From contig NZ_BSNY01000018.1 in the NCBI RefSeq assembly GCF_030160235.1, forward strand, positions 62,001-126,000: a stretch of DNA of 64,000 bases, read 5' to 3'. The translations under genes were made by a program, and so were the position numbers. The first letter of the stretch is position 1, and every line of letters starts with the position of its first letter. Source of the DNA: Mesorhizobium huakuii. Lineage in GTDB: Bacteria; Pseudomonadota; Alphaproteobacteria; Rhizobiales; Rhizobiaceae. The notes beneath the pieces were generated by a model. It had not been told where the DNA came from. It made no database searches and saw only the letters and a program-made list of their open reading frames with translations. This document shows positions 35,266 through 42,971 of this stretch, piece by piece.

Positions 35266-36288
35266 ATGTCCGCCCACCTCTTGTCTGCCCAAAACCCGGT
35301 TGCAGCCTTGTCCGCGACTCAGCGTGCCGTCAATGATCCTCTCATGCCAAGCCGCTGGACAGCAGCCGATATCCCCGATCAGTCCGGGCGCACGGTCATC
35401 GTCACCGGCGCCAACAGCGGCCTTGGTTTCCAGACGGCGCTGGAACTTGCGCGCCACGGCGCCCATGTCGTGATGACGGTGCGCGACATAGACAAGGGCA
35501 GGGCGGCAAAGGCCAGGATCCAAGCCGAGGGTGTCAGCGGCTCGCTTGAATTGCGGCGGCTCGATCTTGCCGATCTGGACGATGTGGAGCGCTTTGCCGC
35601 CGATATCATCGCGGACGGGCTTCCCGTCGATGTCCTGATCAACAATGCCGGCGTCATGATGCCGCCGCGCAGCCTGACCCGCCAGGGCCACGAGCTGCAG
35701 TTCGGCGTCAATCATCTCGCCCATTTCGTGCTGACGGCCCGTCTTGTCGACCGTCTGGCGCAGAGCCGCGACGGCCGAGTGGTCACCGTCAGTTCCGATC
35801 TGCACAAGCGTGGACAGATCCATTTCGACGACCTTGCCGGAGCACGGCACTATGGCCGCATGTCGTTCTATGCCCAGTCGAAATTCGCCAACGTACTGTT
35901 CGCCCTGGAACTCGATCGCCGCCTGAAGGCCGCGGGCCTGCCGGTGCGAAGCCTGCTCGCCCATCCCGGCTATTCCGCCACCAATCTGCAGCTGAGCGGC
36001 CCGACCGGCATCCTCAAGCTGTTCATGCGTTTCGGCAATCGCTTCCTGGCGCAGGACGTGGCGATGGGCGCCCTCAATCAGCTCTATGCGGCAACCGCGC
36101 CCGCTGCAGCCGGCGGACAGTTCATCGGGCCGGACGGCAAGGGTGAAAAAAACGGCTACCCCAGGATTGTCCAGCCGATCGCCGGCGCGAGCGATCCCGA
36201 TCTGGCCAAGAGACTGTGGCAGCTGTCCGAGGATTTGACTGGTGTCCGCTTCATCATCGCAAATTCGGGAGCGGCCCATGCCCTCTGA
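35266..36288 (+). CDS. Short-chain dehydrogenase/reductase
   Basis: This 340-residue SDR is of the WW-domain-oxidoreductase/retinol-dehydrogenase-like type, longer than classical SDRs. The cofactor motif is TGANSGLG, the core has NNAGVM, and the active site has VSSDLH and Tyr-x3-Lys in FYAQSKFANVLF. It would reduce or oxidise a lipid-like carbonyl. TTGGAG lies 9 bases before the ATG at 35266. Its last 11 bases overlap the start of a methyltransferase gene, so both are co-translated under the TetR control region. Confidence 0.88.
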   Translation: MSAHLLSAQNPVAALSATQRAVNDPLMPSRWTAADIPDQSGRTVIVTGANSGLGFQTALELARHGAHVVMTVRDIDKGRAAKARIQAEGVSGSLELRRLDLADLDDVERFAADIIADGLPVDVLINNAGVMMPPRSLTRQGHELQFGVNHLAHFVLTARLVDRLAQSRDGRVVTVSSDLHKRGQIHFDDLAGARHYGRMSFYAQSKFANVLFALELDRRLKAAGLPVRSLLAHPGYSATNLQLSGPTGILKLFMRFGNRFLAQDVAMGALNQLYAATAPAAAGGQFIGPDGKGEKNGYPRIVQPIAGASDPDLAKRLWQLSEDLTGVRFIIANSGAAHAL

Positions 36289-36904
36289 TATCCTCCGCTT
36301 CTTCCGCGCCTGGATGTTCGATCCGCTGCGGGTCGCCTCGATCACGCCGTCCAGCGCGGTGCTGGCCAGCCTGATGGTTTCCGAGATTTCCTCCCGGACG
36401 GGATCGGTGATCGAGTTGGGGCCAGGCACCGGCGTCTTCACCCATGCTTTGATCCGGCAAGGCGTCAGCGAGGAAAAACTGGTCCTGGTCGAGAAGGGCG
36501 CGGAATTCGCGGCCATGCTTGGCCAGCGCTTCCCACGGGCGCGCCTGCTGCACATCGATGCCGTCGAAATCGGAGGTACAATCAATCCCGATGCTGAATT
36601 GTGCGGTGCGGTCGTCAGCGGTTTGCCGCTGCTTTCCATGCCGGCGCGGACGGTGGCGGCCATCCTTGCGGGATCGTTCGCGCATCTTCGCGAGGATGGC
36701 TGCCTCTACCAGTTCACCTACGGGCCGCGTTGTCCGGTCCCCGACAAGGTGCTGCGAGAGCTTGGATTGCAGGCGACCCGCATCGGGCACACGTTGCGGA
36801 ACATTCCGCCGGCCGCGGTCTATCGCATTGCCCGGCACCCAGTGCCGCTGCGAGCGAGCCCCGCCCGGCCACCGGCCGTCACCTCGATCCGGGAAAGGGC
36901 CTAG
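36278..36904 (+). CDS. SAM-dependent methyltransferase, PmtA-like
   Basis: The 208-residue protein starts MPSDILRFFRAWMFDPLRVA, a segment shared with rhizobial PmtA-type phospholipid N-methyltransferases, and has the SAM motif VIELGPGTGVFTHAL. PmtA makes phosphatidylcholine from phosphatidylethanolamine. The C-terminal QFTYGPRCPVPDKVL region also fits the family. The overlap with the SDR gene suggests joint lipid-related function, but the methyl acceptor cannot be proven here. A terminator follows at 36919. Confidence 0.82.
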   Translation: MPSDILRFFRAWMFDPLRVASITPSSAVLASLMVSEISSRTGSVIELGPGTGVFTHALIRQGVSEEKLVLVEKGAEFAAMLGQRFPRARLLHIDAVEIGGTINPDAELCGAVVSGLPLLSMPARTVAAILAGSFAHLREDGCLYQFTYGPRCPVPDKVLRELGLQATRIGHTLRNIPPAAVYRIARHPVPLRASPARPPAVTSIRERA

Positions 36905-36918
36905 CCAATGGCGCATAT

Positions 36919-36963
36919 AAGAACGCCCCCTCGCACCGGTTATTGTGCGGGAGGCGTTCTTTT
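36919..36963 (+). terminator. Terminator behind the PmtA-like gene
   Basis: A long stem starting AAGAACGCC (36919-36927) pairs with GGCGTTCTT (36953-36961) with inner pairing of GCAC and GTGC around an 8-base loop, followed by TT. It ends the SDR-methyltransferase message. Confidence 0.85.
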
Positions 36964-37312
36964 GCCAGCATTCCCGAGATTGCTCTTTGAAATTGCTGAC
37001 ACCGAACAAATGCGCTGGCGCGGGATTGGTTCCGGGTTGGTTCGGTTTTTTGGCCCCGGTCTTTCAGCCGGTTCATCAGTTGAGGTTCTATCGCATAGCA
37101 ATCTTAAATTGAATCCGGGGTTTTGGAAAACTAGAAATTGACTCGGCGGCAAAAGCAGTCTAGAAGAAATATGTCGATATTTGTTTGACCGACTTTTGTT
37201 ATCCGCGCACGCATGCGCGCCTTTGACGAACTTCCCCATCAAAAATCGAGACAAAAATCGCTGTGCAGTCGCACCGCGATTAACGAATATTTGCCATGGA
37301 AAGGGTTCGTTT
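36964..37312 (+). promoter_or_regulatory. Promoter and long 5' leader of the cold-shock gene
   Basis: A promoter-like pair TTGACT (37138-37143), 17 bases, TAGAAG (37161-37166) would give a leader of about 145 bases before the cspA-like ATG. The leader is AT-richer than its surroundings. Long untranslated leaders are a hallmark of cold-shock genes and control translation with temperature. The part from 36964 to about 37130 holds no gene I can support. Confidence 0.5.
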
Positions 37313-37522
37313 ATGAGCACCGGCACAGTTAAATGGTTCAACGCCACCAAAGGTTTTGGTTTTATTCAGCCTGACGACGGTTCGGCCGACGTTTTCGTCC
37401 ACATCTCGGCCGTGGAGCGCGCCGGCATGCGCGACATCGTCGAGGGCCAGAAGCTCGGCTACGAGATGGTCCGCGACAACAAGTCGGGCAAGATGTCCGC
37501 CGACCAGTTGAAGGCGGCCTGA
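37313..37522 (+). CDS. cspA: Cold-shock protein
   Basis: This 69-residue single cold-shock domain starts [20 protein letters not shown] and carries RNP1 (KGFGFI) and RNP2 (VFVHIS). It binds single-stranded RNA or DNA and acts as an RNA chaperone. The aromatic residues of the nucleic-acid face are intact. It is preceded by a long leader and followed by a series of hairpins. Rhizobia carry several csp copies, so the symbol marks the family, not a specific copy. Confidence 0.93.
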   Translation: MSTGTVKWFNATKGFGFIQPDDGSADVFVHISAVERAGMRDIVEGQKLGYEMVRDNKSGKMSADQLKAA

Positions 37523-37527
37523 AGAAC

Positions 37528-37582
37528 GAATTCAGCCCTCCCGGTGACCACGGATGTACTGGCACCGGTGAAGGGCGAATTC
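37528..37582 (+). other. Long nested hairpin behind cspA
   Basis: GAATTC-A-GCCCT pairs with AGGGC-GAATTC, and inside it CCGGTG pairs with CACCGG, giving a long imperfect stem just 6 bases after the stop codon. There is no T-run, so it may stabilise the mRNA end or start a staggered terminator region. Confidence 0.5.
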
Positions 37583-37645
37583 GGGCGCATGGCCATGGAG
37601 ACCTGAGTTTCCAAGGCACATCATGCGCATGAGAGGAGTGTTTCC

Positions 37646-37706
37646 TGCGCATCCCTGTGGATGCGCGGTACTCCCAGGGAAGGTCAGGCGGTGCCTGGCC
37701 TTTTTC
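37646..37706 (+). terminator. Hairpin pair and terminator of the cspA unit
   Basis: GCGCATCC (37647-37654) pairs with GGATGCGC (37659-37666). Then AGGTCAGGC (37681-37689) pairs with GCCTGGCCT (37693-37701) with one G-U, followed by TTTT. The second hairpin has all marks of a rho-independent terminator. From here to 37883 I see only spacer. Confidence 0.8.
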
Positions 37707-37883
37707 ATTTTACGCTTGCTGCCGCCGAAAATGCGCTGCGCATCGGGCTGAACGTGCTAAGGGACGGCTTGGCAATTTGAATCCGCCGCCGTATTGCCCC
37801 GATGCCGTGTTGCTTTGTGCGAGGTCCCGACCGAAGACCCGGTCTCGCCCTATCGGCACCAGGCTCCTGACAGGAGAAAGATT

Positions 37884-38111
37884 TTGACCGCCCATTCGAA
37901 GACCGCCGCCGATCCGGCGGTGTCGCTGTTCAGCAAGACGCAAACCCAGTCGATGTCGCTCAATCGCATCCTATCCGAGCGCGATGCCGTCAGCGAGGCG
38001 CGGGAAGCCAAGACCGCCCGCTTGCGCGAGCTGCGCCTGGAAAAGGAAGCCGAAGAGATGGCGGCCGCCGCAGCACTCGCGGCGCAACCGAAACGAGCCG
38101 GAAAACGCTGA
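37884..38111 (+). CDS. Small charged protein of unknown function
   Basis: The 75-residue protein starts with TTG (7 bases after AGGAGA). Its first part contains AADPAVSLFSKTQTQSMSLNR and its second part is a Lys/Glu/Arg/Ala-rich helix, probably a short coiled coil (LRELRLEKEAEEM). I do not recognise the family. Its stop overlaps the start of the next gene by one base. It shares the ADPA-x-x-LF motif with the 54-residue protein two genes downstream. Confidence 0.6.
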   Translation: MTAHSKTAADPAVSLFSKTQTQSMSLNRILSERDAVSEAREAKTARLRELRLEKEAEEMAAAAALAAQPKRAGKR

Positions 38112-38518
38112 TGGCAACCAAGCGCGTACCGCCAACGCCGATCGCGGCCGATGCGACCATCGCCGACATGGTCGAAACCCTGGACAAGCCGGTCGAATAT
38201 GTTCGCCGTGTGCTGGAGAAGCTCGAGCGCTGCAAGCGCGCCCATGGCGATGCCCAGGTGCGCGTCGGCGTGCGCGGCCGTGCCGAAGCCCCGAACTACC
38301 TGATCGAATACGTTCGCGAGGACAAAAAGACCCTGGAGCGGGTGACCTACCAGGATGCCGCCTATAGTGGCAGCACGCATCGCGAGCTGGCGCCGCATCA
38401 CATCGCGGAAGCCAGGAACTGGTCGCCAGAGGAAATGAACATCACGGCGGTTTCGGCGCTGATCGGCCGCTTGCGCAATCCGCGCGCCCCATCATCGCGT
38501 TTCGCCGACGAGGACTGA
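38111..38518 (+). CDS. Conserved-looking hypothetical protein
   Basis: This 135-residue soluble protein is not one I can name. It has an N-terminal helical part with EYVRRVLEKLERCKRA and a C-terminal part with NITAVSALIGRL. There is no signal peptide. The start overlaps the stop of the 75-residue protein by one base, and the next gene begins one base after its stop, so all three are one translation unit. Confidence 0.65.
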   Translation: MATKRVPPTPIAADATIADMVETLDKPVEYVRRVLEKLERCKRAHGDAQVRVGVRGRAEAPNYLIEYVREDKKTLERVTYQDAAYSGSTHRELAPHHIAEARNWSPEEMNITAVSALIGRLRNPRAPSSRFADED

Positions 38519-38519
38519 C

Positions 38520-38684
38520 ATGGCCATTAAATTCTCCGCCAAGGACCAGCCGGCAGCGCCGGCTCCCGCAGCAAAGCCGGCCAAGCCGGCGGCCGCGAAG
38601 GCCAGCGAAGCCGCCGACCCCGCGGCCGATCTGTTCAAGTCACCGGTCGAAGCGCCGGCGCGCAAGACAGGCAAGAAGAAATAG
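38520..38684 (+). CDS. 54-residue Ala/Pro/Lys-rich protein
   Basis: A short frame starting ATG at 38520, one base after the preceding stop, codes for MAIKFSAKDQPAAPAPAAKP and onward. It is strongly basic, ends TGKKK and contains ADPAADLFKSPV, similar to ADPAVSLFSKTQ in the protein at 37884. Composition resembles small nucleic-acid-binding tails, but no family is recognised. The tight spacing and the shared motif make it credible. Confidence 0.5.
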   Translation: MAIKFSAKDQPAAPAPAAKPAKPAAAKASEAADPAADLFKSPVEAPARKTGKKK

Positions 38685-38688
38685 CGCT

Positions 38689-39069
38689 TTGCCGCACGAT
38701 GCCGATCGCAATCCTGCCGCGCCCGGACTGTTCGCCCTGGTCGCTGCCGCAAGCCTTTCCTCACAACGCGACGCCGCGCCGCTCTTCGACTGCCAGAGCT
38801 GCGGCGCGTGCTGTTCCTATTCGGCCGAGTGGCCACGCTTCTCCACCGAGGACGACGCGCAGCTCGACCGCATCCCTGAAAAATATGTAGCCCTCGACTT
38901 GTCCGGCATGCGCTGCGAGGGTGTGCGCTGTTCGGCCCTGACCGGCGAAGTCGGCAAGTCGACCGCTTGCGGCATCTATGAAACACGCCCGGATGTCTGC
39001 CGCGCCTGCATGCCTGGCGACGAGGAGTGCCTGATGGCAAGGGCCGCGCACGGGCTGGCGGTGGGGTAG
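38689..39069 (+). CDS. YkgJ-family cysteine cluster protein
   Basis: The 126-residue protein has the YkgJ-type cluster C-x2-C-x2-CC (DCQSCGACCSY) and later cysteines in RCEGVRCSAL, TACGIYETRPDVCRAC and EECLM, consistent with a zinc or iron-sulfur site. Function of the family is unknown. The first codon would be TTG at 38689, 4 bases after the 54-residue gene, so the start is uncertain. It is probably the last gene of the small operon. Confidence 0.78.
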   Translation: MPHDADRNPAAPGLFALVAAASLSSQRDAAPLFDCQSCGACCSYSAEWPRFSTEDDAQLDRIPEKYVALDLSGMRCEGVRCSALTGEVGKSTACGIYETRPDVCRACMPGDEECLMARAAHGLAVG

Positions 39070-39175
39070 TTCCTCCCGCGTTGCGGCGGCAAGGAAGACG
39101 CCAGTCACCGCCGCTTGCCTCCTCTTGCGCCACCCGATAGCTTTCATGTCGGGCAGGGCCGTGGAGGAAATCATC

Positions 39176-39787
39176 GTGAGCATCGAGTTTCTGTTGACGT
39201 CGCTGATCGTCGTGGCCTCGCCCGGCACCGGCGTTCTCTACACGCTGAGTGCGGGACTTTCGCGCGGTGCGCGGGCTTCGATCATTGCCGCCTTCGGCTG
39301 CACGCTCGGCATTATCCCGCACATGGCGGCCGCCATCACCGGCCTTGCGGCGCTGCTGCACACCAGCGCGGTCGCCTTCGAGACACTGAAATATCTCGGC
39401 GTCGCCTATTTGCTCTACATGGCCTGGAACACGCTGAAGGAGAAGGGCGGCCTCAGCGTCGAGGACGATGTCGCGCCGCGCTCGGCCGGCAAGGTGATTG
39501 CCACCGGCATCCTCGTCAACGTGCTCAACCCGAAACTGTCGATCTTCTTCTTCGCCTTCCTGCCGCAATTCGTCAGCACCACAGAGCCCAATGCGCTGTC
39601 GAAGATGCTGGAGCTCAGCTCCGTCTTCATGCTTTTGACCTTCGTGGTTTTCGTCGGCTACGGCATCTTCGCCGCGTCGATCCGCAGCCATGTCGCCTCG
39701 CGGCCAATGGTGCTGACCTGGATGCGCCGAACCTTCGCCGGCGCGTTCGTCATGCTCGGCGCCAAGCTGGCATTGGCTGATCGCTAG
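39176..39787 (+). CDS. LysE/RhtB-family amino-acid exporter
   Basis: This 203-residue inner-membrane protein has about six helices and the LysE signature SPGTGVLYTLSAGLSRG near the N-terminus. Such proteins export amino acids such as lysine, threonine or homoserine lactone. GTG at 39176 is preceded by GTGGAGG at 6-12 bases, which fits better than an upstream ATG that lacks a site. No regulator is adjacent. The substrate is unknown. Confidence 0.88.
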   Translation: MSIEFLLTSLIVVASPGTGVLYTLSAGLSRGARASIIAAFGCTLGIIPHMAAAITGLAALLHTSAVAFETLKYLGVAYLLYMAWNTLKEKGGLSVEDDVAPRSAGKVIATGILVNVLNPKLSIFFFAFLPQFVSTTEPNALSKMLELSSVFMLLTFVVFVGYGIFAASIRSHVASRPMVLTWMRRTFAGAFVMLGAKLALADR

Positions 39788-39801
39788 CGGCGACCGGCCA
39801 A

Positions 39802-40188
39802 CTATCCCTTCACATAGCCCATCGCCTCGACGATGCGCCCGTCCTTTACACGCATCAGATTGACGCCCCGCACGGAGTTGCCGTCGGCCATCCAGTAGCG
39901 CCAGCGGATGGTCGCCCGGTCGCCGGCCACAAAGGTCTCCTCGAGATCGAAGCGCGTGCCCGGCTGGGTGGCGATCGCCGACCACAGCTGGACGCATGCC
40001 TCCCGCCCGGCATGACGGGCGCCATCAGGCGCCGGCACGGTGTTTTCGATGACGCATCCTTCGGCAACCAGTTCGGGCAGTGCGGACGGGTCGTGCAACT
40101 GAAACACATCGTTGAAGCGCCGCATGATCTCGGCCGTCTGTCGGGAGCGGTCGTCCGGATGGAGGGTGATGGTGCTGTCCTGTTTCAT
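39802..40188 (-). CDS. SnoaL/NTF2-like protein
   Basis: The 128-residue protein is a nuclear-transport-factor-2-fold protein of the SnoaL-like type, with MRRFNDVFQLHDPSALPELV at its start and FVAGDRATIRWRYWMADGN in the middle. This fold serves small-molecule isomerases, dehydratases and carriers. It is the last of three minus-strand genes (oxidoreductase, OsmC, this one) with short gaps, probably one TetR-controlled operon. Confidence 0.8.
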   Translation of the reverse strand: MKQDSTITLHPDDRSRQTAEIMRRFNDVFQLHDPSALPELVAEGCVIENTVPAPDGARHAGREACVQLWSAIATQPGTRFDLEETFVAGDRATIRWRYWMADGNSVRGVNLMRVKDGRIVEAMGYVKG

Positions 40189-40203
40189 CTCATTTTCCCG
40201 ATG

Positions 40204-40653
40204 TCACTGTGCCGTTGTGGTGGTCGCGAGGAGTTCTGCCTTGAGCGTGATGGAGGACACGCCGGCCAGGGCGCGCGAAACGAGGCATGTCGTTTTCGCC
40301 CTCTGTGCGAGGTTCTGGAATTCATCCGGAGCAACGCCCGGAATCTCGGCTTGCGTCTCAAGCTCGATGCGGGTGATCGTCGGTCCCGCGGCGGTTGCGC
40401 CAAGATGCACCTTGGCGACGGTGCTGATACTTGCCGGTATATGGTGGGCCGTGCCCAGTATGGCGCTGAGGGCCATCGAGAAGCAGCCGGCATGCGCCGC
40501 CGCGATCAGCTCTTCCGGGTTGGTGCCTGGACCATGCTCGAAACGCGACGGGAAGGAATAGGCGCCTTCGAAGACGCCGCTGCCGAGCTTCACCCGGCCC
40601 GAACCCTCTTTCAGCGTCCCTTGCCACTTGGCCGAGGCTTCGCGAATGGTCAT
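40204..40653 (-). CDS. osmC: OsmC-type peroxiredoxin
   Basis: The 149-residue protein is OsmC-like and reduces organic hydroperoxides. The two redox cysteines are Cys57 (AHAGCFSMAL) and Cys123 (AKTTCLVSRAL), and the N-terminal strand region AKWQGTLKEGSG is typical. The ATG at 40653 is internal to a longer frame and follows AAGGGAGAACGAC. It lies 32 bases behind the quinone oxidoreductase gene, supporting a joint redox-stress role. Confidence 0.92.
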   Translation of the reverse strand: MTIREASAKWQGTLKEGSGRVKLGSGVFEGAYSFPSRFEHGPGTNPEELIAAAHAGCFSMALSAILGTAHHIPASISTVAKVHLGATAAGPTITRIELETQAEIPGVAPDEFQNLAQRAKTTCLVSRALAGVSSITLKAELLATTTTAQ

Positions 40654-40685
40654 TGTCGTTCTCCCTTGGTTTGAGATCTGATGGG

Positions 40686-41696
40686 TCAGGCGGCGTCGAC
40701 GACCACCTTCCCGAAGACGTCGCCCTGCTGGAAATAGCGATAGGCATCGCGGGCTTCCGTGAAGGCAAAGACCTTGTCGATGACGGGCCGCAGTCGGTGC
40801 TGCGAAACAGCGCGCAGCATGGCTTCGAGATTGCTCCGGCTGCCGACGAAGAGGCGGCTGATGGTGGCGAGGCTGCGCTGGTAGAGTGCCGCCGGGATCT
40901 GGATCGGTCCGCCTTTGGCATCCTGCAGCGTGAGCAGCACGATGTGTCCGTAAAGCGTGCTGGCGATCAGCGACTGCGCGAAGGTCGCCGGGCCACCGGT
41001 CTCGACGACGAGATCGACGCCACCGGTCTGGTCGCGGACGGCCGCACCCCATTCGGGCATATCCGACGTCGAGATCACAAGGTCGGCGCCCAGCGTCCGT
41101 AGCCTGTCGGCCTTCTCTGCGCGCGAGGTGACGGCGGCGACGCGGCAACCAAGCAGCTTGGCGAACTGCAGTGCAAAGAGCGAGACGCCGCCTGAACCGA
41201 TGACCAGAACCCATTGGCCGGGCTTTGGAATTCCGGCACTCGTCACCGCGTTCCAGGCGGTCACTCCGGCGCAGCTCAGCGTCGCCGCCTCATGCCATTC
41301 GAGATGATCGGGCAGGCGCGCCGCCCATTGTTCGTCGAGAACCGCGTATTGCGCCAGCATGCCGTCCAGCGTGCAGCCGAGCTGGTCGATGAGCCCGGCG
41401 TTGATGCGGCCGTCGATCCAGCGTGCGAAATAGCTGCCGGTGACACGGTCACCGACGGCGAAGCGGGTGACGGCATCGCCGATGGCGACAACGTCACCAG
41501 CTCCGTCGCTCAATGGAACGACGCCCTGGCGCGGCGGCAGCGGATAGGTGCCGTTAAGGATCATCGTGTCGCGGCGGTTGAGCGAGGCGGCGCGGACGCG
41601 CACCACGATCTCATGCGGTTTCGGCTGGGGCTCTGGCTCGTCGCGCATCACCAGGCATTCGGTCCCGCCCGACCCTTCAAGACGATAGCTGCGCAT
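40686..41696 (-). CDS. Zinc-free quinone oxidoreductase / MDR alcohol dehydrogenase
   Basis: This 336-residue protein belongs to the medium-chain dehydrogenase superfamily, quinone-oxidoreductase-like branch. It has SLNRRDTMILNGTYP near the N-terminus, the NAD(P) motif VIGSGGVSLFALQFAKLLG, where the second glycine pair is kept, and ends FGKVVVDAA. The zinc-binding cysteine cluster of alcohol dehydrogenases is absent. It heads the operon with OsmC and SnoaL-like genes and faces a TetR gene. Confidence 0.87.
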   Translation of the reverse strand: MRSYRLEGSGGTECLVMRDEPEPQPKPHEIVVRVRAASLNRRDTMILNGTYPLPPRQGVVPLSDGAGDVVAIGDAVTRFAVGDRVTGSYFARWIDGRINAGLIDQLGCTLDGMLAQYAVLDEQWAARLPDHLEWHEAATLSCAGVTAWNAVTSAGIPKPGQWVLVIGSGGVSLFALQFAKLLGCRVAAVTSRAEKADRLRTLGADLVISTSDMPEWGAAVRDQTGGVDLVVETGGPATFAQSLIASTLYGHIVLLTLQDAKGGPIQIPAALYQRSLATISRLFVGSRSNLEAMLRAVSQHRLRPVIDKVFAFTEARDAYRYFQQGDVFGKVVVDAA

Positions 41697-41710
41697 GTTG
41701 TGGCCTCCAA

Positions 41711-41750
41711 TATGTAGACTGATCTACATATTATGTAGACCGATTGTCAT
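41711..41750. promoter_or_regulatory. Candidate TetR operator with adjoining half-site
   Basis: TATGTAGA and TCTACATA (41711-41718 and 41723-41730) form a 20-base palindrome with a CTGA centre. A second ATGTAGAC half-site follows at 41733-41740. Both lie in the gap between the oxidoreductase and the TetR gene. Confidence 0.6.
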
Positions 41751-41794
41751 ATTCGACGCAAGGCCTATAATGAGCGCTGCTGACAGAGGTTGAC

Positions 41795-42403
41795 ATGGCG
41801 AACGACACCCGCACCCGCATACTCGACACGACCGCGCTGCTGCTCCGGCAGCGCGGCTATCACGGCACCTCGCTCAACGACATATTGAGCGCCAGCGGCG
41901 CGCCGCGCGGTTCGCTCTACTTCCATTTTCCGGGCGGCAAGGACCAACTGGTGATCGAGGTGACGCGTGACAGTGTTGCCGGGGTGACGGCGAGGCTGGG
42001 CGAGACGCTGGCCGCAGAAAGGGATCCGGCGGTGGCCGTCCATCATATCTACCAGGCGGTGGGGCGCATGCTGGAAGACAACCAGTTTTCGCTCGGCTGT
42101 CCGATCGCGCCCGTCGTGCTGGACTCGCCGACCGACGTGCCGGAGTTGGCGGATTTGTGCCGCGCCGCCTTCGAGCAGTGGATAGGCCTGTTGCGTGAAG
42201 CCTTCGTCAGGGCAGGGGTGCCCGAACGCCGCGCCCACGCTCTGGCGCTGCTGGTCGAATCGTCGCTGGAAGGGCTGATGGTGATCGCCCGCGCCACAAG
42301 AGACCGCGCCCCGCTACAGGCGGTGGCGGACGAGGTCGCGGCGCTGATCGAAACGGCGGTGCTTGCCGGCGAGGTACGGCAACGCGCGCAGGCCGATGTC
42401 TGA
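41795..42403 (+). CDS. TetR-family regulator (LmrA/YxaF-like)
   Basis: The 202-residue regulator has an N-terminal helix-turn-helix containing GTSLNDILSASGAPRGSLYF and HFPGGKDQLVI. The C-terminal domain with CPIAPVVLDSP puts it in the LmrA/YxaF-like group, many of whose members respond to flavonoids or other small aromatics. It faces the oxidoreductase-OsmC operon and probably represses it. Confidence 0.87.
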   Translation: MANDTRTRILDTTALLLRQRGYHGTSLNDILSASGAPRGSLYFHFPGGKDQLVIEVTRDSVAGVTARLGETLAAERDPAVAVHHIYQAVGRMLEDNQFSLGCPIAPVVLDSPTDVPELADLCRAAFEQWIGLLREAFVRAGVPERRAHALALLVESSLEGLMVIARATRDRAPLQAVADEVAALIETAVLAGEVRQRAQADV

Positions 42404-42405
42404 AG

Positions 42406-42534
42406 TTAGAGCAATTCCAGGAAAAGTGTGAGCGGTTTTCCCCGGAAAAGCGCGCAGCGCTTTCCCTAGGGAATTGCGTCAAAACAAAGAGTTAGAGCGG
42501 TTCGCCGTTTCCATGAAACGGTGAAACGCTCTAG
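42406..42534. repeat. Two-hairpin rhizobial intergenic repeat
   Basis: This 129-base element starts TTAGAGCAATTCCAGGAAAA and ends GAAACGCTCTAG. The first half has GCAATTCC and GGAATTGC arms with inner pairing of GGAAAAG-type arms. The second half (42492-42534) is an imperfect palindrome with TAGAGCG and CGCTCTA arms and an inner CCGTTTC/GAAACGG. I recognise this pattern as a multi-copy palindrome common in Mesorhizobium. It lies between the convergent TetR and TadE-like genes. Confidence 0.7.
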
Positions 42535-42971
42535 GCCCCCTGGTTCGGGAAGCAGGCCCTGGCGCTAAGGTTCGGGCCGTTCGCCAGCGACGTCAGGAAG
42601 GCAGGCAGCACGGTCGTGAATGTGTAGGAAACCTGGACGCTCGCAAAGCCGGACAGGCCCGAGCAGGTGGTGTTGTTGCTGATGGTGATGTTGGCGTTGC
42701 TGAGCACGATGCCGTCGGTTGCCGCCCTGCTGCTGACATAGCTGATGGCGCTGGCGGCGTTGTAGACGCCGTTCTGCGTGCATCCGCTCTGCAGCACGCC
42801 GACGCAGCGCGCCCCTGCCGCGGCGATTTCATTCAGCACGTGCTGGGCCCAGTACATGCGGCCGAATTCGAACGTGCCCATCAGCACCATCAGCAGCGGC
42901 ACAGACAGCAAGGCGAACTCGACCGCGTGGGCACCGGATCTGTCGCGCAGGAAGGATCGGCTACGGCTCAT
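42531..42971 (-). CDS. TadE-like pilus-associated protein
   Basis: The 146-residue protein has the TadE N-terminus: a short basic tail, DRSGAHAVEFALLSVPLLMV as the pilin-like membrane helix with the conserved Glu, then FEFGRMYWAQHVLNEIAAAG. Such minor pseudopilins are anchored in the inner membrane and act in tight-adherence (Flp/Tad) pili. Its ATG overlaps the stop of the upstream gene by four bases. It is the last of three coupled genes; no tad ATPase or secretin gene is near. Confidence 0.85.
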   Translation of the reverse strand: MSRSRSFLRDRSGAHAVEFALLSVPLLMVLMGTFEFGRMYWAQHVLNEIAAAGARCVGVLQSGCTQNGVYNAASAISYVSSRAATDGIVLSNANITISNNTTCSGLSGFASVQVSYTFTTVLPAFLTSLANGPNLSARACFPNQGA

